Assembly (NCBI GenBank): GCA_016927515.1
Contig: JAFGMN010000256.1
Location: forward strand, 1-56,120
DNA: 56,120 nucleotides
Direction of reading: 5' to 3'
From: a candidate division CSSED10-310 bacterium
GTDB taxonomy: Bacteria; CSSED10-310
Under the pieces are notes generated by a model that was not told the origin of the DNA, made no database searches, and saw nothing but the letters and a program-made list of their open reading frames with translations. The translations under genes and the position numbers were made by a program. Positions 42,417 through 50,999 of the stretch are shown here, piece after piece. Position 1 is the first letter of the stretch. Each line of letters opens with the position of its first letter.

Positions 42417-42447
42417 ACAAAAAAACCCCGGCCGAAGGCCGGGGTTT
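42417..42447 (-). terminator. Rho-independent terminator after the FPFW-family gene
   Basis: CCCCGGCC (42426-42433) and GGCCGGGG (42437-42444) form a perfect 8-base stem with a 3-base loop, flanked by A/T runs that extend it. On the minus strand it is followed by a T run (42425-42419). It lies 22 bases past the stop at 42470. The rest of the gap to 42163 shows no gene. Confidence 0.9.
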
Positions 42448-42469
42448 CCATACGATTCTTCTGATCGAA

Positions 42470-42892
42470 TTACATGCCGTAGGGGTTGCCGGGCATAACA
42501 ATCGTGTAGCCGGGCTGACCGCCGCCGGTGGCAACCAGGTTCGCGAACACCGCGCCCCACAGATAGATCTCGTCTTCGGTGGCCTGGATGTCATAGTTTC
42601 CGAAACCGTAGTTGTCGCCGATATCATACCAAGCTTCAGCGGTGCCGGGCTGCCAGGCAGCGCCAGCATTCACGGTGGCGGTGGTGGAGATCAGCCAGTT
42701 GCCGGTTGCGCCGTCGAACAGGTTGATGGTAACGGTGGCGGGCTGGGTGCCGGCGTTAACGATTGACCAGAAACCCTGGATCGAGAAGCCATGCTGCCAG
42801 AAGGGGAAAGGAACTGTTTCATCGGTCAAAGCCACATTGGCCATCAGGCCGAACACCAGAACCATCGCGATCGCTACGAATGCTTTCTTCAT
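42470..42892 (-). CDS. Small secreted beta-rich protein (FPFW family)
   Basis: A 140-residue exported protein. A signal peptide (MKKAFVAIAMVLVFGLMANV) ends near ALT. The mature part begins DETVPFPFWQHG and has many Thr/Val/Ala strands and aromatic residues, then a GGGQPGYTIVMPGNPYG ending. I recognise the FPFWQxG...W...N pattern from uncharacterised exported proteins but no named family. AAGGAG precedes the ATG, and a strong terminator follows. A signal peptide, strong ribosome site and terminator suggest an abundant surface or secreted product. Its neighbours are secreted M14/dockerin proteins. Confidence 0.8.
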   Translation of the reverse strand: MKKAFVAIAMVLVFGLMANVALTDETVPFPFWQHGFSIQGFWSIVNAGTQPATVTINLFDGATGNWLISTTATVNAGAAWQPGTAEAWYDIGDNYGFGNYDIQATEDEIYLWGAVFANLVATGGGQPGYTIVMPGNPYGM

Positions 42893-43033
42893 TTTGAAAC
42901 TCCTTTTAATAAGGTGATTAAAAATCTGAGGGTTTCTCCCTCTCTCGCACCGTATAAACCGGTGAGGTTCCCAATGGTTCCCTAAAAAAAATCTTTTTCC
43001 GCGACCCCCCCGTCCTTTGTCTTTTCTACCCCG

Positions 43034-43067
43034 AAAAAAAGAACCTCCGGTCTTGGACCGGAGGTTC
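43034..43067 (-). terminator. Rho-independent terminator after the active M14 gene
   Basis: A 12-base perfect stem (43041-43052 with 43056-43067, loop TTG) is followed on the minus strand by a T7 run (43040-43034). It ends the transcript of the M14 peptidase gene, 39 bases past its stop. Confidence 0.93.
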
Positions 43068-43105
43068 CATCCTGCATCTTCAATCCGAAACATTCAGAGG
43101 CTGAT

Positions 43106-45655
43106 TTACAGCGGATCTACACAGCTTTGGCTTCCCAGCGCCGTCATGAAAATCTGCTGTGCATCACCTGCTGTGATGCTCTCATCGCCGTTACAGTCAG
43201 CACTGCAGGCCTCTTGATACGAGGGCGAATATGAACCCAGAGCGATCTGAAACGCCAGTTGGGCATCACCGGCCGTAATGGCGTCATCGTCGTTGACATC
43301 ACCGTTGTTCACGCATTCATTCGGAGTCCAGGTCGGAACCGGGGTCGGCGTCACTTCAGGCAGCGATTTTCCGCAAATCGAAATGTCATCGATGTAGTAA
43401 CCGTAATCGACAACCGACGTGTCGGTTTCCAGCCGCCATCGCACGTAGACCGCCGGCTGACCATCAGCCACTCCCGAAATGTCAAAAATCTGTTCCGTCC
43501 AGACCGTATCTTGCGCATAACCGGTCCAAACCACTGTCCAAGTCTGATTGTCAGAGGAAACCTCAACATATGCTTCATCCCAGTTTTCTTCATTCTGGAG
43601 CCATCGGTAAAAATGCAGTTCCGTATCCGTAATCGTCGAACAGTCGAACGGGGTCGACGTGAGCTTGTATGTCGCATTGTTGCTGTAATTACCATCAAGG
43701 TTCGTTCCGTAACAGGTTGTTCCGCTGTAAGGTGAAGAGGGACCAGCAACAGGCTGGCCAAACTCCCAGCCATTGGACCCACTGTTTTCAATGGTGTAAC
43801 CGGGATCGCTGTCCAACGTTTCCAGATACAACGGGCATTGCCAGACATACCGGGAAATCACGACTCGAATCACGCTGGATTCGGCGCACAACACCTGATC
43901 CGCTGAAAAGGTTACCATCAATTCCGCAACATATTCATCGGGTGCAGATGGCGATGCCTGAATCTGGAAATGAGGCAACTGTGTTGTCCCCGTTCCGCCA
44001 TCAGGAATGTTTCCGATGACGGCACTCCCATCCAAAATGACAATATATGGATCCGATGATGTGAGTGCTGCCTGAACATTCGTCGTCGAACCAATCGAAG
44101 TAGCAGTCAACGCCAGATTGGCGGTTTCACCCGGATCGAGAACCCCATCGTCATCCCCCTGCGTATCAATAATCTGCTGATTGACGGGGAAAACGCCGTA
44201 ACTACCGGTTGGAACCAGCATAATGTCCTGATCGAGCTGGCTGCTCCCCACCATCACCGGCAGAACCGTGTCACCGTACCCGGCTGCACTGGCGACCAAC
44301 GTATAATCACCGGACACAACGGGCCACCAGTACCGGCCGAATGCATCGGTTACACGGGGAAGTTCGTCGGCTGTCAGCGGAATTTCTTGAAGACCGAATT
44401 CGGCACCTTCGATCGGCACCCCCGTGCAGGCATCGAGAATGTGCCCCGTTAGGAGCGGTCCTTCCATCCGATTCAGCAGATACTGCCATCCGGCGCGGTT
44501 ACGTTGCACGGTCGAATCTCGCCACTGATTGTAATTCGGAAGAAAACCCTGTGACATCGAATTCACTTCGATCACGTAGGCGAAAGTTCCCAGATCCGTA
44601 TAATACCAATCGATATCACCGCCGTCGGTTGCATACAGCAGTTCCCAACACGTGCCTGGAGAATATCCCATGGTGCCGCTGTCGCATTCGATGACCGAGG
44701 CGATACCCTGTCCGATCGCCGACACCGCGTCATGATCGGGAGTTATCTCACCATCGCAGCCGTACGGGTAGATCACCAGTTCGGAATAGGAATGATAGGA
44801 GATGTCGAAAACGGGTTTGATTGTCGATGCAAACGTGATCATATTCGTTACGCAGTAACTTTCGGCGGGGAACTGCCCCCGGTACGTATCGCTGGACGGG
44901 CTTCCGGAACTGCCGTTGCAGGAACCCCAGAACGACGGGTAATTCCGATTGGGATCGATTCCGTAATAGGATGATCCTGACGGTGGATCGTGGCGATCTT
45001 TCCGCCAATCATCGTTATTGGTGAAAACGTATTCCACGCCGTCAAGATTTACCTGGGGAACAACCCAGATTTCATACGTATCTACCCAGTGCGTGACCTG
45101 CGGATCCGTTCCGTAGTTCGTCAGCAGATAATCGACGATATCCGTCGTAATCTCCGCCGTCATCACCTCCCGGGCATGATGTTGACCGTTAAACAGAATC
45201 GCCAGTTCATCTTCATCGGTATCGGCGTTGTCGGAAATTTTAATCGCGATCATTGACCGTCCCTGTTCCGTATCACCGATCGTGACCAGTTGTGTCAAAT
45301 CCGGGTACGTATCGGCGAGTTGAGTGATCAGGGCAGTCATTTCCGCCGGTTGCAGATACTGCGGATCGACTTTCACGCCATCGCCGGGCACTCGGATCAC
45401 GTCGACCGTATACCGTTTTTCCAGATCCAGCAGCGTTTCTTCCGAAACAACCAGACCGATCCGGAATGTCTCCCGATCCACTCCCGCCAGATCGAGATGC
45501 ATCGTCTGAACGTCTTTCAGGGCCGCCGCAAAAGCTTCCTTATCAGGACAAACCAATTGCACCTGATACCGATTTTCCGATTCCGTCGCAGCCACACCAG
45601 CAACAGAAAGCGCGAGAATAAACGCAAGCGATATCACCAACACTGTCTTTGTCAT
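43106..45655 (-). CDS. Secreted M14 zinc carboxypeptidase with C-terminal dockerin-like domain
   Basis: An 849-residue exported protein. A signal peptide ends near residue 23, and a propeptide-like region runs to about 95. The M14 domain (about 100-400) keeps zinc ligands His160 and Glu163 (GQHHAREVMT) and His288 (ISYHSYS), substrate residues Asn236-Arg237 (DPNRNY) and catalytic Glu363 (VIEVNS). A CarboxypepD_reg-like domain (about 405-485), Ig-like parts and a jellyroll domain follow. After a Pro/Thr linker, residues 780-849 carry two Ca-binding repeats of dockerin type I (GDVNDDDAITAGDAQ and ADCNGDESITAGDAQ). It should cleave C-terminal residues from peptides outside the cell while docked to a partner. 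SD AAGGGGGAG is clear. Confidence 0.9.
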   Translation of the reverse strand: MTKTVLVISLAFILALSVAGVAATESENRYQVQLVCPDKEAFAAALKDVQTMHLDLAGVDRETFRIGLVVSEETLLDLEKRYTVDVIRVPGDGVKVDPQYLQPAEMTALITQLADTYPDLTQLVTIGDTEQGRSMIAIKISDNADTDEDELAILFNGQHHAREVMTAEITTDIVDYLLTNYGTDPQVTHWVDTYEIWVVPQVNLDGVEYVFTNNDDWRKDRHDPPSGSSYYGIDPNRNYPSFWGSCNGSSGSPSSDTYRGQFPAESYCVTNMITFASTIKPVFDISYHSYSELVIYPYGCDGEITPDHDAVSAIGQGIASVIECDSGTMGYSPGTCWELLYATDGGDIDWYYTDLGTFAYVIEVNSMSQGFLPNYNQWRDSTVQRNRAGWQYLLNRMEGPLLTGHILDACTGVPIEGAEFGLQEIPLTADELPRVTDAFGRYWWPVVSGDYTLVASAAGYGDTVLPVMVGSSQLDQDIMLVPTGSYGVFPVNQQIIDTQGDDDGVLDPGETANLALTATSIGSTTNVQAALTSSDPYIVILDGSAVIGNIPDGGTGTTQLPHFQIQASPSAPDEYVAELMVTFSADQVLCAESSVIRVVISRYVWQCPLYLETLDSDPGYTIENSGSNGWEFGQPVAGPSSPYSGTTCYGTNLDGNYSNNATYKLTSTPFDCSTITDTELHFYRWLQNEENWDEAYVEVSSDNQTWTVVWTGYAQDTVWTEQIFDISGVADGQPAVYVRWRLETDTSVVDYGYYIDDISICGKSLPEVTPTPVPTWTPNECVNNGDVNDDDAITAGDAQLAFQIALGSYSPSYQEACSADCNGDESITAGDAQQIFMTALGSQSCVDPL

Positions 45656-45746
45656 TTTCTCCCCCTTGATTCAGAAATAGTGATTCCGGGCATGCACCGG
45701 ACTTGTTTCGGGCATTACCTTTGCAAAAAACGGGCCGAAAATGGAA

Positions 45747-45778
45747 CAGGCTTCCGATTTTCAATTACCGGAAGCCTG
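45747..45778 (-). terminator. Perfect 10-base hairpin, possible terminator
   Basis: CAGGCTTCCG (45747-45756) and CGGAAGCCTG (45769-45778) form a perfect stem with a 12-base loop, 44 bases past the stop of the cohesin-bearing M14 gene. No T run follows directly on the minus strand (a T6 comes about 16 bases later), so it may be a weak terminator or an RNA-stability element. Confidence 0.45.
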
Positions 45779-45821
45779 CTGATCCGTTATTTTCTGATAT
45801 CACTCAGATGTCAACAGGGCG

Positions 45822-48800
45822 CTATTGTACATCATCAAACAGAGCCATTACTTGAATTCGGGGTGTCTCCCGATTCAGGGTGGAAAAGCCAGCTATCGAA
45901 TCGAACACAAGATGGGCAATGATGCCGTGCGACCCGGATGGGATACCGGCTTGATCCGGTGTTCCCACGCTGTAACCGCCGATGCGGAGTCGATTTCCAG
46001 GGAGTTCCTGAGAATCAAACTCCACCCAGCCTGGATCCAGATCACCGGGATATGCATCGATCAGACGCAAACAGGATGCATCGTAAGCCAGTTCGATCAG
46101 GAATGCATCAATGGGTTTGTGGTTATCGGATATCCGGACTTCGACATTCCACTGGTTTCCATTTGGCCGCACCGAACCCACGGTGACCGTTCTCTCCTCT
46201 GCAGCGAGTTCTTTCCTGATTCCCCTTCCCATGATTCGAGGTAACGGATCCAGGCAAGACGAGCTTCCCAGGGCAGTCAGGAAAACACCCTGCGCATCTC
46301 CGGCCGTCACTTCGCTGTCGCCGTTGCAATCCGCAGCGCAGAACTCGACCTGAGTCGGCGTATACGCACCCAGTGCGATCAGGAACGTGGTTTGTGCATC
46401 TCCGGCCGTCACCTCGCCATCAGCGTTGACATCGCCATGGTGCAGGCATCCCGATGTCGAGGTGGGTGTCGGTGAGGGAGTGCTGGTCGGCGGCAAGGTC
46501 GGCGTTGGTTGAACCTGTCCAGCTCCCTCCGCCAGTCCACAGATCCAAACGTCATCGATGTAATGACCGGCCTGGCTGATCGACGAGTCCGCCCGGACAT
46601 CGAAGCGGAGTTCGACCTGCGGTTCATCATCCGCCCATGCGGATATATCCAGTTCCCGCCATTGCCATCCACCGGAACTGCCGTCTTCATCCAGGATGGT
46701 CACCCAGGATCCTCCGTCACTCCTGATCCGGACCCGGGCGTGATCATAGGAATTTTCAACTTCGTAATACTGAGCAAACTTCAGTGCCACTTCCGTGACA
46801 TTGGAACAATCGATGGGAGGAGATGTCAGGCATAGTGTCCAGTTGTTATCGTAATTCCCGGCCAGTCCCGTGCCATAGACGTATAATCCCGTATAGGCTC
46901 CGTCAGGGCCCACCTGCGGTTCACCGAATTCCCAGTTGTTATAGGGTCCCGGCGGAGAACCGGACGTGGGGTACGATGTGATTTCCCATCCCGGATCGGC
47001 ATTGAAGTTTTGTTCCCAGAATGGACACATGTAGTTGATCGAAAACACGCGGACAAACGTCGTGTCCTCCGGGTCGCAGAGTGTCTGATCACATGAAAAT
47101 GTTACGGTCAGGTACGCTTGATGATACTCCGGAGTCCCCGCCGCTGCCGTAACCCGAAACCGATTGGCCGGACAATATGCGCCCCCTCCGGATGGAAGGT
47201 CTACCCATGCTGCACTGTTGTCGGTGATCGTGATATAGGGATCCGTTGTCGACAAGATTCCCGTGATTCCCGATACAGGGGCTCCCGGAGCCCAGATGGC
47301 CATATTCAGATAGGCCGTTTCCCCCGGATCCAACTGACCATCGTTGTCACCGGCCTGATCCTCGATCACCACCGCCCAGACTGCCAGACCGGGTTCGTCG
47401 GTGGGCAACAACCCGATATCGTAAGTGATCGGACCGGTCCCAAACAGCACGGGCACACGTCGCGAAAGATAACCGTCCGCCTCAACTATCAAATTCAATG
47501 TGCCAGCGTGTCCGACTGCCGTATAGAAGCCGGTCACCGGGTTGTTTTGCCGCGGCGATTCCTTTGGCGTCAGAGGATATTCCTCAAAGTAATACGTCGC
47601 CTGAACCGGCTGACCGGTGCAGGCGTCGGTGATCGTCCCTTGCACGATCGGTCCGGTTTCATAGAGATCCAGCACGTTCTGCCAGCCCGCCCGGTTTCGG
47701 GTAACCGTCGTGTTTCGGATCGAATACGCCGGGTAATAACTCGAGGCATTGACCTCCACCGCCATCGCCAAGCTACCAAACCCGGCATAAAAATAATCCG
47801 TCTCGTTACCATCATTGTTATACAGAATCTGCCACCATGCTCCGCTGTCATATCCATATCCGCCATCTTCCCGTTGAATCACCGCTCCCATGGAGCCAGC
47901 GAAACTGGACAGAATTCCAGCTTCCGGCGCTGATTCCCCCCAGCAGCCATACGGATACATGATCAACTCGTTAAAACTGTGATACGAGATCACCGCAGTG
48001 AAGGCATGATTCTGAGCCAGCGTCATGATTCCCTGGATCTCCGGCTCCGATCCGGGAGCAGTCCCGCGATAGCCACTGGAATTGGGATCCGATGAAGATC
48101 CAAAACACGCTCCCCAGTCGACATCGTAATTATGCCCCAGCGCAACGCCAAACACATCCCCACCCAACTCACGCCGATTCTTGATCCAATACTGATCCGT
48201 CGACCAACAATACGCGCTGCCGTCAGGATTCAGCATCGGAACAATCCAGATCTGCCACGAATTGACCCAATTCGTGACATCCGGGTTCGATCCGTAATTT
48301 TCCGCCAGGTAGATCGCCATATCCATCGCAATCTCCGTACTCATGATCTCCCGCGCTTCATGCAAACCCAAGACGAGAACTTCCGGTTCCTCCTCCTGAA
48401 CCAGAACATTGTCGGATATTTTCACCGCCCAAACCGTCCGGTTCTCCGCCGTAACCGCCAACTCATACCGCTTGACAATCGACGGGTAGGTCGTTTGCAG
48501 ATTGTTCAGCACATTCATGACCTCCGCATAATCATAATACTGAGGATCAATATCCCTATTACTTTCGACATCCTCTGCGGAACGGACCTCCGTCCAAGAC
48601 AATCCCATCTCATCCAGGATCTGCCGACCGTCGTCCGTCATCAACACATCCACGGAAAAGCGTTCCCGATCCAAACCAATCCGATCCACATGGTCACGGA
48701 TCGCCGGACCATGCTCCTTCATCACCATCTGATAATCCTTCAGCGATATCTCGGCAACACATCGCGACGATGCTTCCACCGAAATCCCAAACCCCATTCC

Positions 48801-48836
48801 AATCAGCAATCCAATTAGACACGTCAGTTTTCTCAT
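45822..48836 (-). CDS. Secreted M14-like pseudo-peptidase with dockerin-like and cohesin-like domains
   Basis: A 1004-residue exported paralog of the M14 protein downstream. The signal peptide ends near residue 22. In the M14 domain, the first zinc His is Glu160 (GLHEAREIM), and the substrate pair Asn-Arg is Gly234-His235 (VALGHNYD); Glu163, His286 and Glu361 remain. This predicts a weak or lost peptidase. A regulatory-like domain, Ig-like and jellyroll parts follow. After a Pro/Thr linker, residues about 797-865 form a dockerin-like pair (GDVNADGEVTAGDAQ). About 885-1004 resembles a cohesin (KPIDAFLIELAYDASCLRL, RLRIGGYS, HGIIAHLVFD). ATG 48836 follows AGGGGA. The cohesin call is from pattern and needs a profile search. 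Confidence 0.8.
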   Translation of the reverse strand: MRKLTCLIGLLIGMGFGISVEASSRCVAEISLKDYQMVMKEHGPAIRDHVDRIGLDRERFSVDVLMTDDGRQILDEMGLSWTEVRSAEDVESNRDIDPQYYDYAEVMNVLNNLQTTYPSIVKRYELAVTAENRTVWAVKISDNVLVQEEEPEVLVLGLHEAREIMSTEIAMDMAIYLAENYGSNPDVTNWVNSWQIWIVPMLNPDGSAYCWSTDQYWIKNRRELGGDVFGVALGHNYDVDWGACFGSSSDPNSSGYRGTAPGSEPEIQGIMTLAQNHAFTAVISYHSFNELIMYPYGCWGESAPEAGILSSFAGSMGAVIQREDGGYGYDSGAWWQILYNNDGNETDYFYAGFGSLAMAVEVNASSYYPAYSIRNTTVTRNRAGWQNVLDLYETGPIVQGTITDACTGQPVQATYYFEEYPLTPKESPRQNNPVTGFYTAVGHAGTLNLIVEADGYLSRRVPVLFGTGPITYDIGLLPTDEPGLAVWAVVIEDQAGDNDGQLDPGETAYLNMAIWAPGAPVSGITGILSTTDPYITITDNSAAWVDLPSGGGAYCPANRFRVTAAAGTPEYHQAYLTVTFSCDQTLCDPEDTTFVRVFSINYMCPFWEQNFNADPGWEITSYPTSGSPPGPYNNWEFGEPQVGPDGAYTGLYVYGTGLAGNYDNNWTLCLTSPPIDCSNVTEVALKFAQYYEVENSYDHARVRIRSDGGSWVTILDEDGSSGGWQWRELDISAWADDEPQVELRFDVRADSSISQAGHYIDDVWICGLAEGAGQVQPTPTLPPTSTPSPTPTSTSGCLHHGDVNADGEVTAGDAQTTFLIALGAYTPTQVEFCAADCNGDSEVTAGDAQGVFLTALGSSSCLDPLPRIMGRGIRKELAAEERTVTVGSVRPNGNQWNVEVRISDNHKPIDAFLIELAYDASCLRLIDAYPGDLDPGWVEFDSQELPGNRLRIGGYSVGTPDQAGIPSGSHGIIAHLVFDSIAGFSTLNRETPRIQVMALFDDVQ

Positions 48837-48968
48837 ACTTTTCCCCTGGATAGACGACATTGACAGAGTGATTACCTCCACGGCGCCGAAACTTGCAAAA
48901 ACAATGCCGTATCACCTCTCGTCCGCTGTTTCGACCCGGAACCACATTCATTGCCACCCGCCGCCATC

Positions 48969-48997
48969 TTGAACTCCTGTCGTATTCAGAATATGAT
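48969..48997 (+). promoter_or_regulatory. Promoter for the 49063 lipoprotein gene
   Basis: -35 TTGAAC (48969-48974), a 17-base spacer, and -10 TATGAT (48992-48997) give a start near 49004, about 60 bases before the ATG. The region also serves the divergent M14-like gene, for which no clear promoter is seen. Confidence 0.6.
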
Positions 48998-49062
48998 CAT
49001 GCAACGTGCCCACGCTCAAATCAGCAGGGCAAAACGGTTCACGCCGGAAGGGGGAAACAATC

Positions 49063-50121
49063 ATGAAGCGTGGTATTCTAACATCATTTTGGATCGGTAC
49101 CGTCATGCTCGTCGGATGCAGGCAATCTTCGCCTTCCGTCCCCACGATGACAGAAACCTGGACACTCATCGGACCAAGCGGAATGTCAGAAATACGACAC
49201 CTGACAGTCCTTCCGGATTCCAACCGCCTGGTTGCATGCGGCGTCCCGGTTGTTTCGGAAACAGGATTACGCCTGTATGATATAGAAACGGAACAATGGA
49301 CGGTTCCACGTGACGGTCTTCCAGCAGATCAGACCGTGATTATGTCCACACGCCACGGTTCCGATCTCATCGCCGTTGTGTTTTCACGGGAAAACGGCAG
49401 CGGACGTCTCGCGGTCAGTCATGATGCCGGGATAACATGGCCGGATTCCATTCCCCTTCCAGAAGCCGCCGACCCGCGATGCCTGCTGATCCGTGAAGAT
49501 TCAAGCACATCCTGGATTCTGGGAACCGTTAACACCGGACTGTATCTATCCGACGACCTCGGCACGACGTGGACCCAACCGGACACACCACCAGATAATC
49601 CCGGAATTCAATGCATCATCGCCGATCCCAGCCACCCCGATCATCTCCTCACCGGCACCCGAATCGGAATCTGGGAAAGCAATGATAGTGGTAAAAACTG
49701 GATCGAAATCACCAGCCGACTCGTGCAAAACCCGGTGTTCATCGTGGATATCGTCGCCCATCCGCGGAAAACCGGCTGTTTTTTGAGTATTTTCCGCTCC
49801 GAAACCGGAACCGCTTCGGTCATGATTACGTTGGACGGAGCTGCAACCTGGACATCGGTTCAAAATGGTCTGTATGCAGACTCGCAACCTCGATGTATCG
49901 CATTTCATCCAACCCGCGAATCCCGCCTGTTCATGGGTACTGTGTACGACGGTGTTTACGCCAGCGATGACCTCGGTACGCAATGGTATCCCATCAATTC
50001 CGGACTTCCGATGAACAAACCCATCATCGTTCACAGTCTGAACTGCACGGGTGACGCCACTGCTGTCCTACGGGCTGGAACCAACCTCGACGGTCACGCT
50101 TTTCAATTGATCAATCAGTGA
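49063..50121 (+). CDS. Lipoprotein with BNR/sortilin-type propeller repeats
   Basis: A 352-residue lipoprotein; the lipobox is VMLVGC near residue 19. At least four BNR/Asp-box blades are visible (GLYLSDDLGTTW, GIWESNDSGKNW, VMITLDGAATW, GVYASDDLGTQW), as in sortilin, YCF48 and xyloglucanase propellers. Such domains bind or cleave polysaccharides or act as assembly factors; no catalytic residues are claimed. The start at ATG 49063 follows a GGGGG stretch; an earlier start at 49006 is less likely. Its stop lies 2 bases from the convergent lipA stop. Confidence 0.78.
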   Translation: MKRGILTSFWIGTVMLVGCRQSSPSVPTMTETWTLIGPSGMSEIRHLTVLPDSNRLVACGVPVVSETGLRLYDIETEQWTVPRDGLPADQTVIMSTRHGSDLIAVVFSRENGSGRLAVSHDAGITWPDSIPLPEAADPRCLLIREDSSTSWILGTVNTGLYLSDDLGTTWTQPDTPPDNPGIQCIIADPSHPDHLLTGTRIGIWESNDSGKNWIEITSRLVQNPVFIVDIVAHPRKTGCFLSIFRSETGTASVMITLDGAATWTSVQNGLYADSQPRCIAFHPTRESRLFMGTVYDGVYASDDLGTQWYPINSGLPMNKPIIVHSLNCTGDATAVLRAGTNLDGHAFQLINQ

Positions 50122-50123
50122 AA

Positions 50124-50984
50124 TCATTCCGATTCGCTGGACATTTCCGCCGCATGATATGAGGACCGCACGAGAGGTCCCGATGCAACATGGGTGAACC
50201 CCATGCGCCGGGCTTCTTCGCCAAGCGATTCGAATTCGACAGGTTCCAGATATCGCACGACCGGGACATGGTGTGCCGAGGGCTGGAGGTATTGACCGAT
50301 GGTCAACCGTCCCACACCCGCTGCGCGCAAATCGGTAAAGACCGACATGAGTTCGTCCCATGTCTCCCCCATTCCAACCATCAACCCGCTTTTCGTTCGG
50401 TGTTCACCCAGGCGATTGGACGCGGATCGAAGCACCGCAAGCGATTGATGGTAATTCGCTTCCGGCCGAACCCGGGAATACAACCCAGGCACTGTTTCGA
50501 TGTTATGATTCAACACTTCCGGTGAGGCATCCAAAACACAGTCAAGTGCAGCCTGATCACCGGCAAAATCCGGAATCAACACCTCCACGCGGATCCCGGA
50601 ACCGATGCTTTTGATTTCCCGGATCACAGCGGCAAACATCGACGCACCGCCATCCGGCAGGTCATCCCGGGTAACGCTGGTAACGACAACATAGTGCAAT
50701 CCGAGTGTTTCGACCGCAACCCGCACACGCCGAGGCTCTGTCGGATCCGGTGGCTCCGGATTTCCGCTCTGGACAGCACAGAATCGGCAGTTTCTGGAAC
50801 AGCGATCTCCCAAAATCATGAATGTCGCGGTACCACAGCTCCAACATTCCCCCAGATTCGGGCAATGCGCTTCACTGCATACCGTATGCAGACCCTGCGC
50901 CGCCAGCGTGCGGCGGACCTCCCGATAGTGTTCCCCGCTTCCCAAAGGAACCTTGAACCAATCCGGTAACCGTTTCCCTCGCAT
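50124..50984 (-). CDS. lipA: Lipoyl synthase (canonical LipA)
   Basis: A 286-residue radical SAM enzyme that inserts two sulfurs into protein-bound octanoate. The auxiliary cluster ligands are Cys36, Cys41 and Cys47 (VCSEAHCPNLGECW), and the SAM cluster ligands are Cys62, Cys66 and Cys69 (DRCSRNCRFCAV). Also present are VVVTSVTRDDLPDGGA, the NHNIETVP block and the C-terminal RSSYHAAE that carries the essential Ser. No lipB is adjacent. The window thus holds this enzyme and a separate LipS1/LipS2-like pair. Confidence 0.96.
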   Translation of the reverse strand: MRGKRLPDWFKVPLGSGEHYREVRRTLAAQGLHTVCSEAHCPNLGECWSCGTATFMILGDRCSRNCRFCAVQSGNPEPPDPTEPRRVRVAVETLGLHYVVVTSVTRDDLPDGGASMFAAVIREIKSIGSGIRVEVLIPDFAGDQAALDCVLDASPEVLNHNIETVPGLYSRVRPEANYHQSLAVLRSASNRLGEHRTKSGLMVGMGETWDELMSVFTDLRAAGVGRLTIGQYLQPSAHHVPVVRYLEPVEFESLGEEARRMGFTHVASGPLVRSSYHAAEMSSESE

Positions 50985-50999
50985 CGCTCCGCCCTTTCC

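Noticed and set aside
42212-42766. 184-residue plus-strand frame between the FPFW genes
   Set aside because: Runs through a strong terminator and over the intact FPFW gene in antisense; no ribosome site.
47118-47933. 271-residue plus-strand frame
   Set aside because: Antisense to the M14-like gene with clear paralogy; Arg/His-rich with no domain sign.
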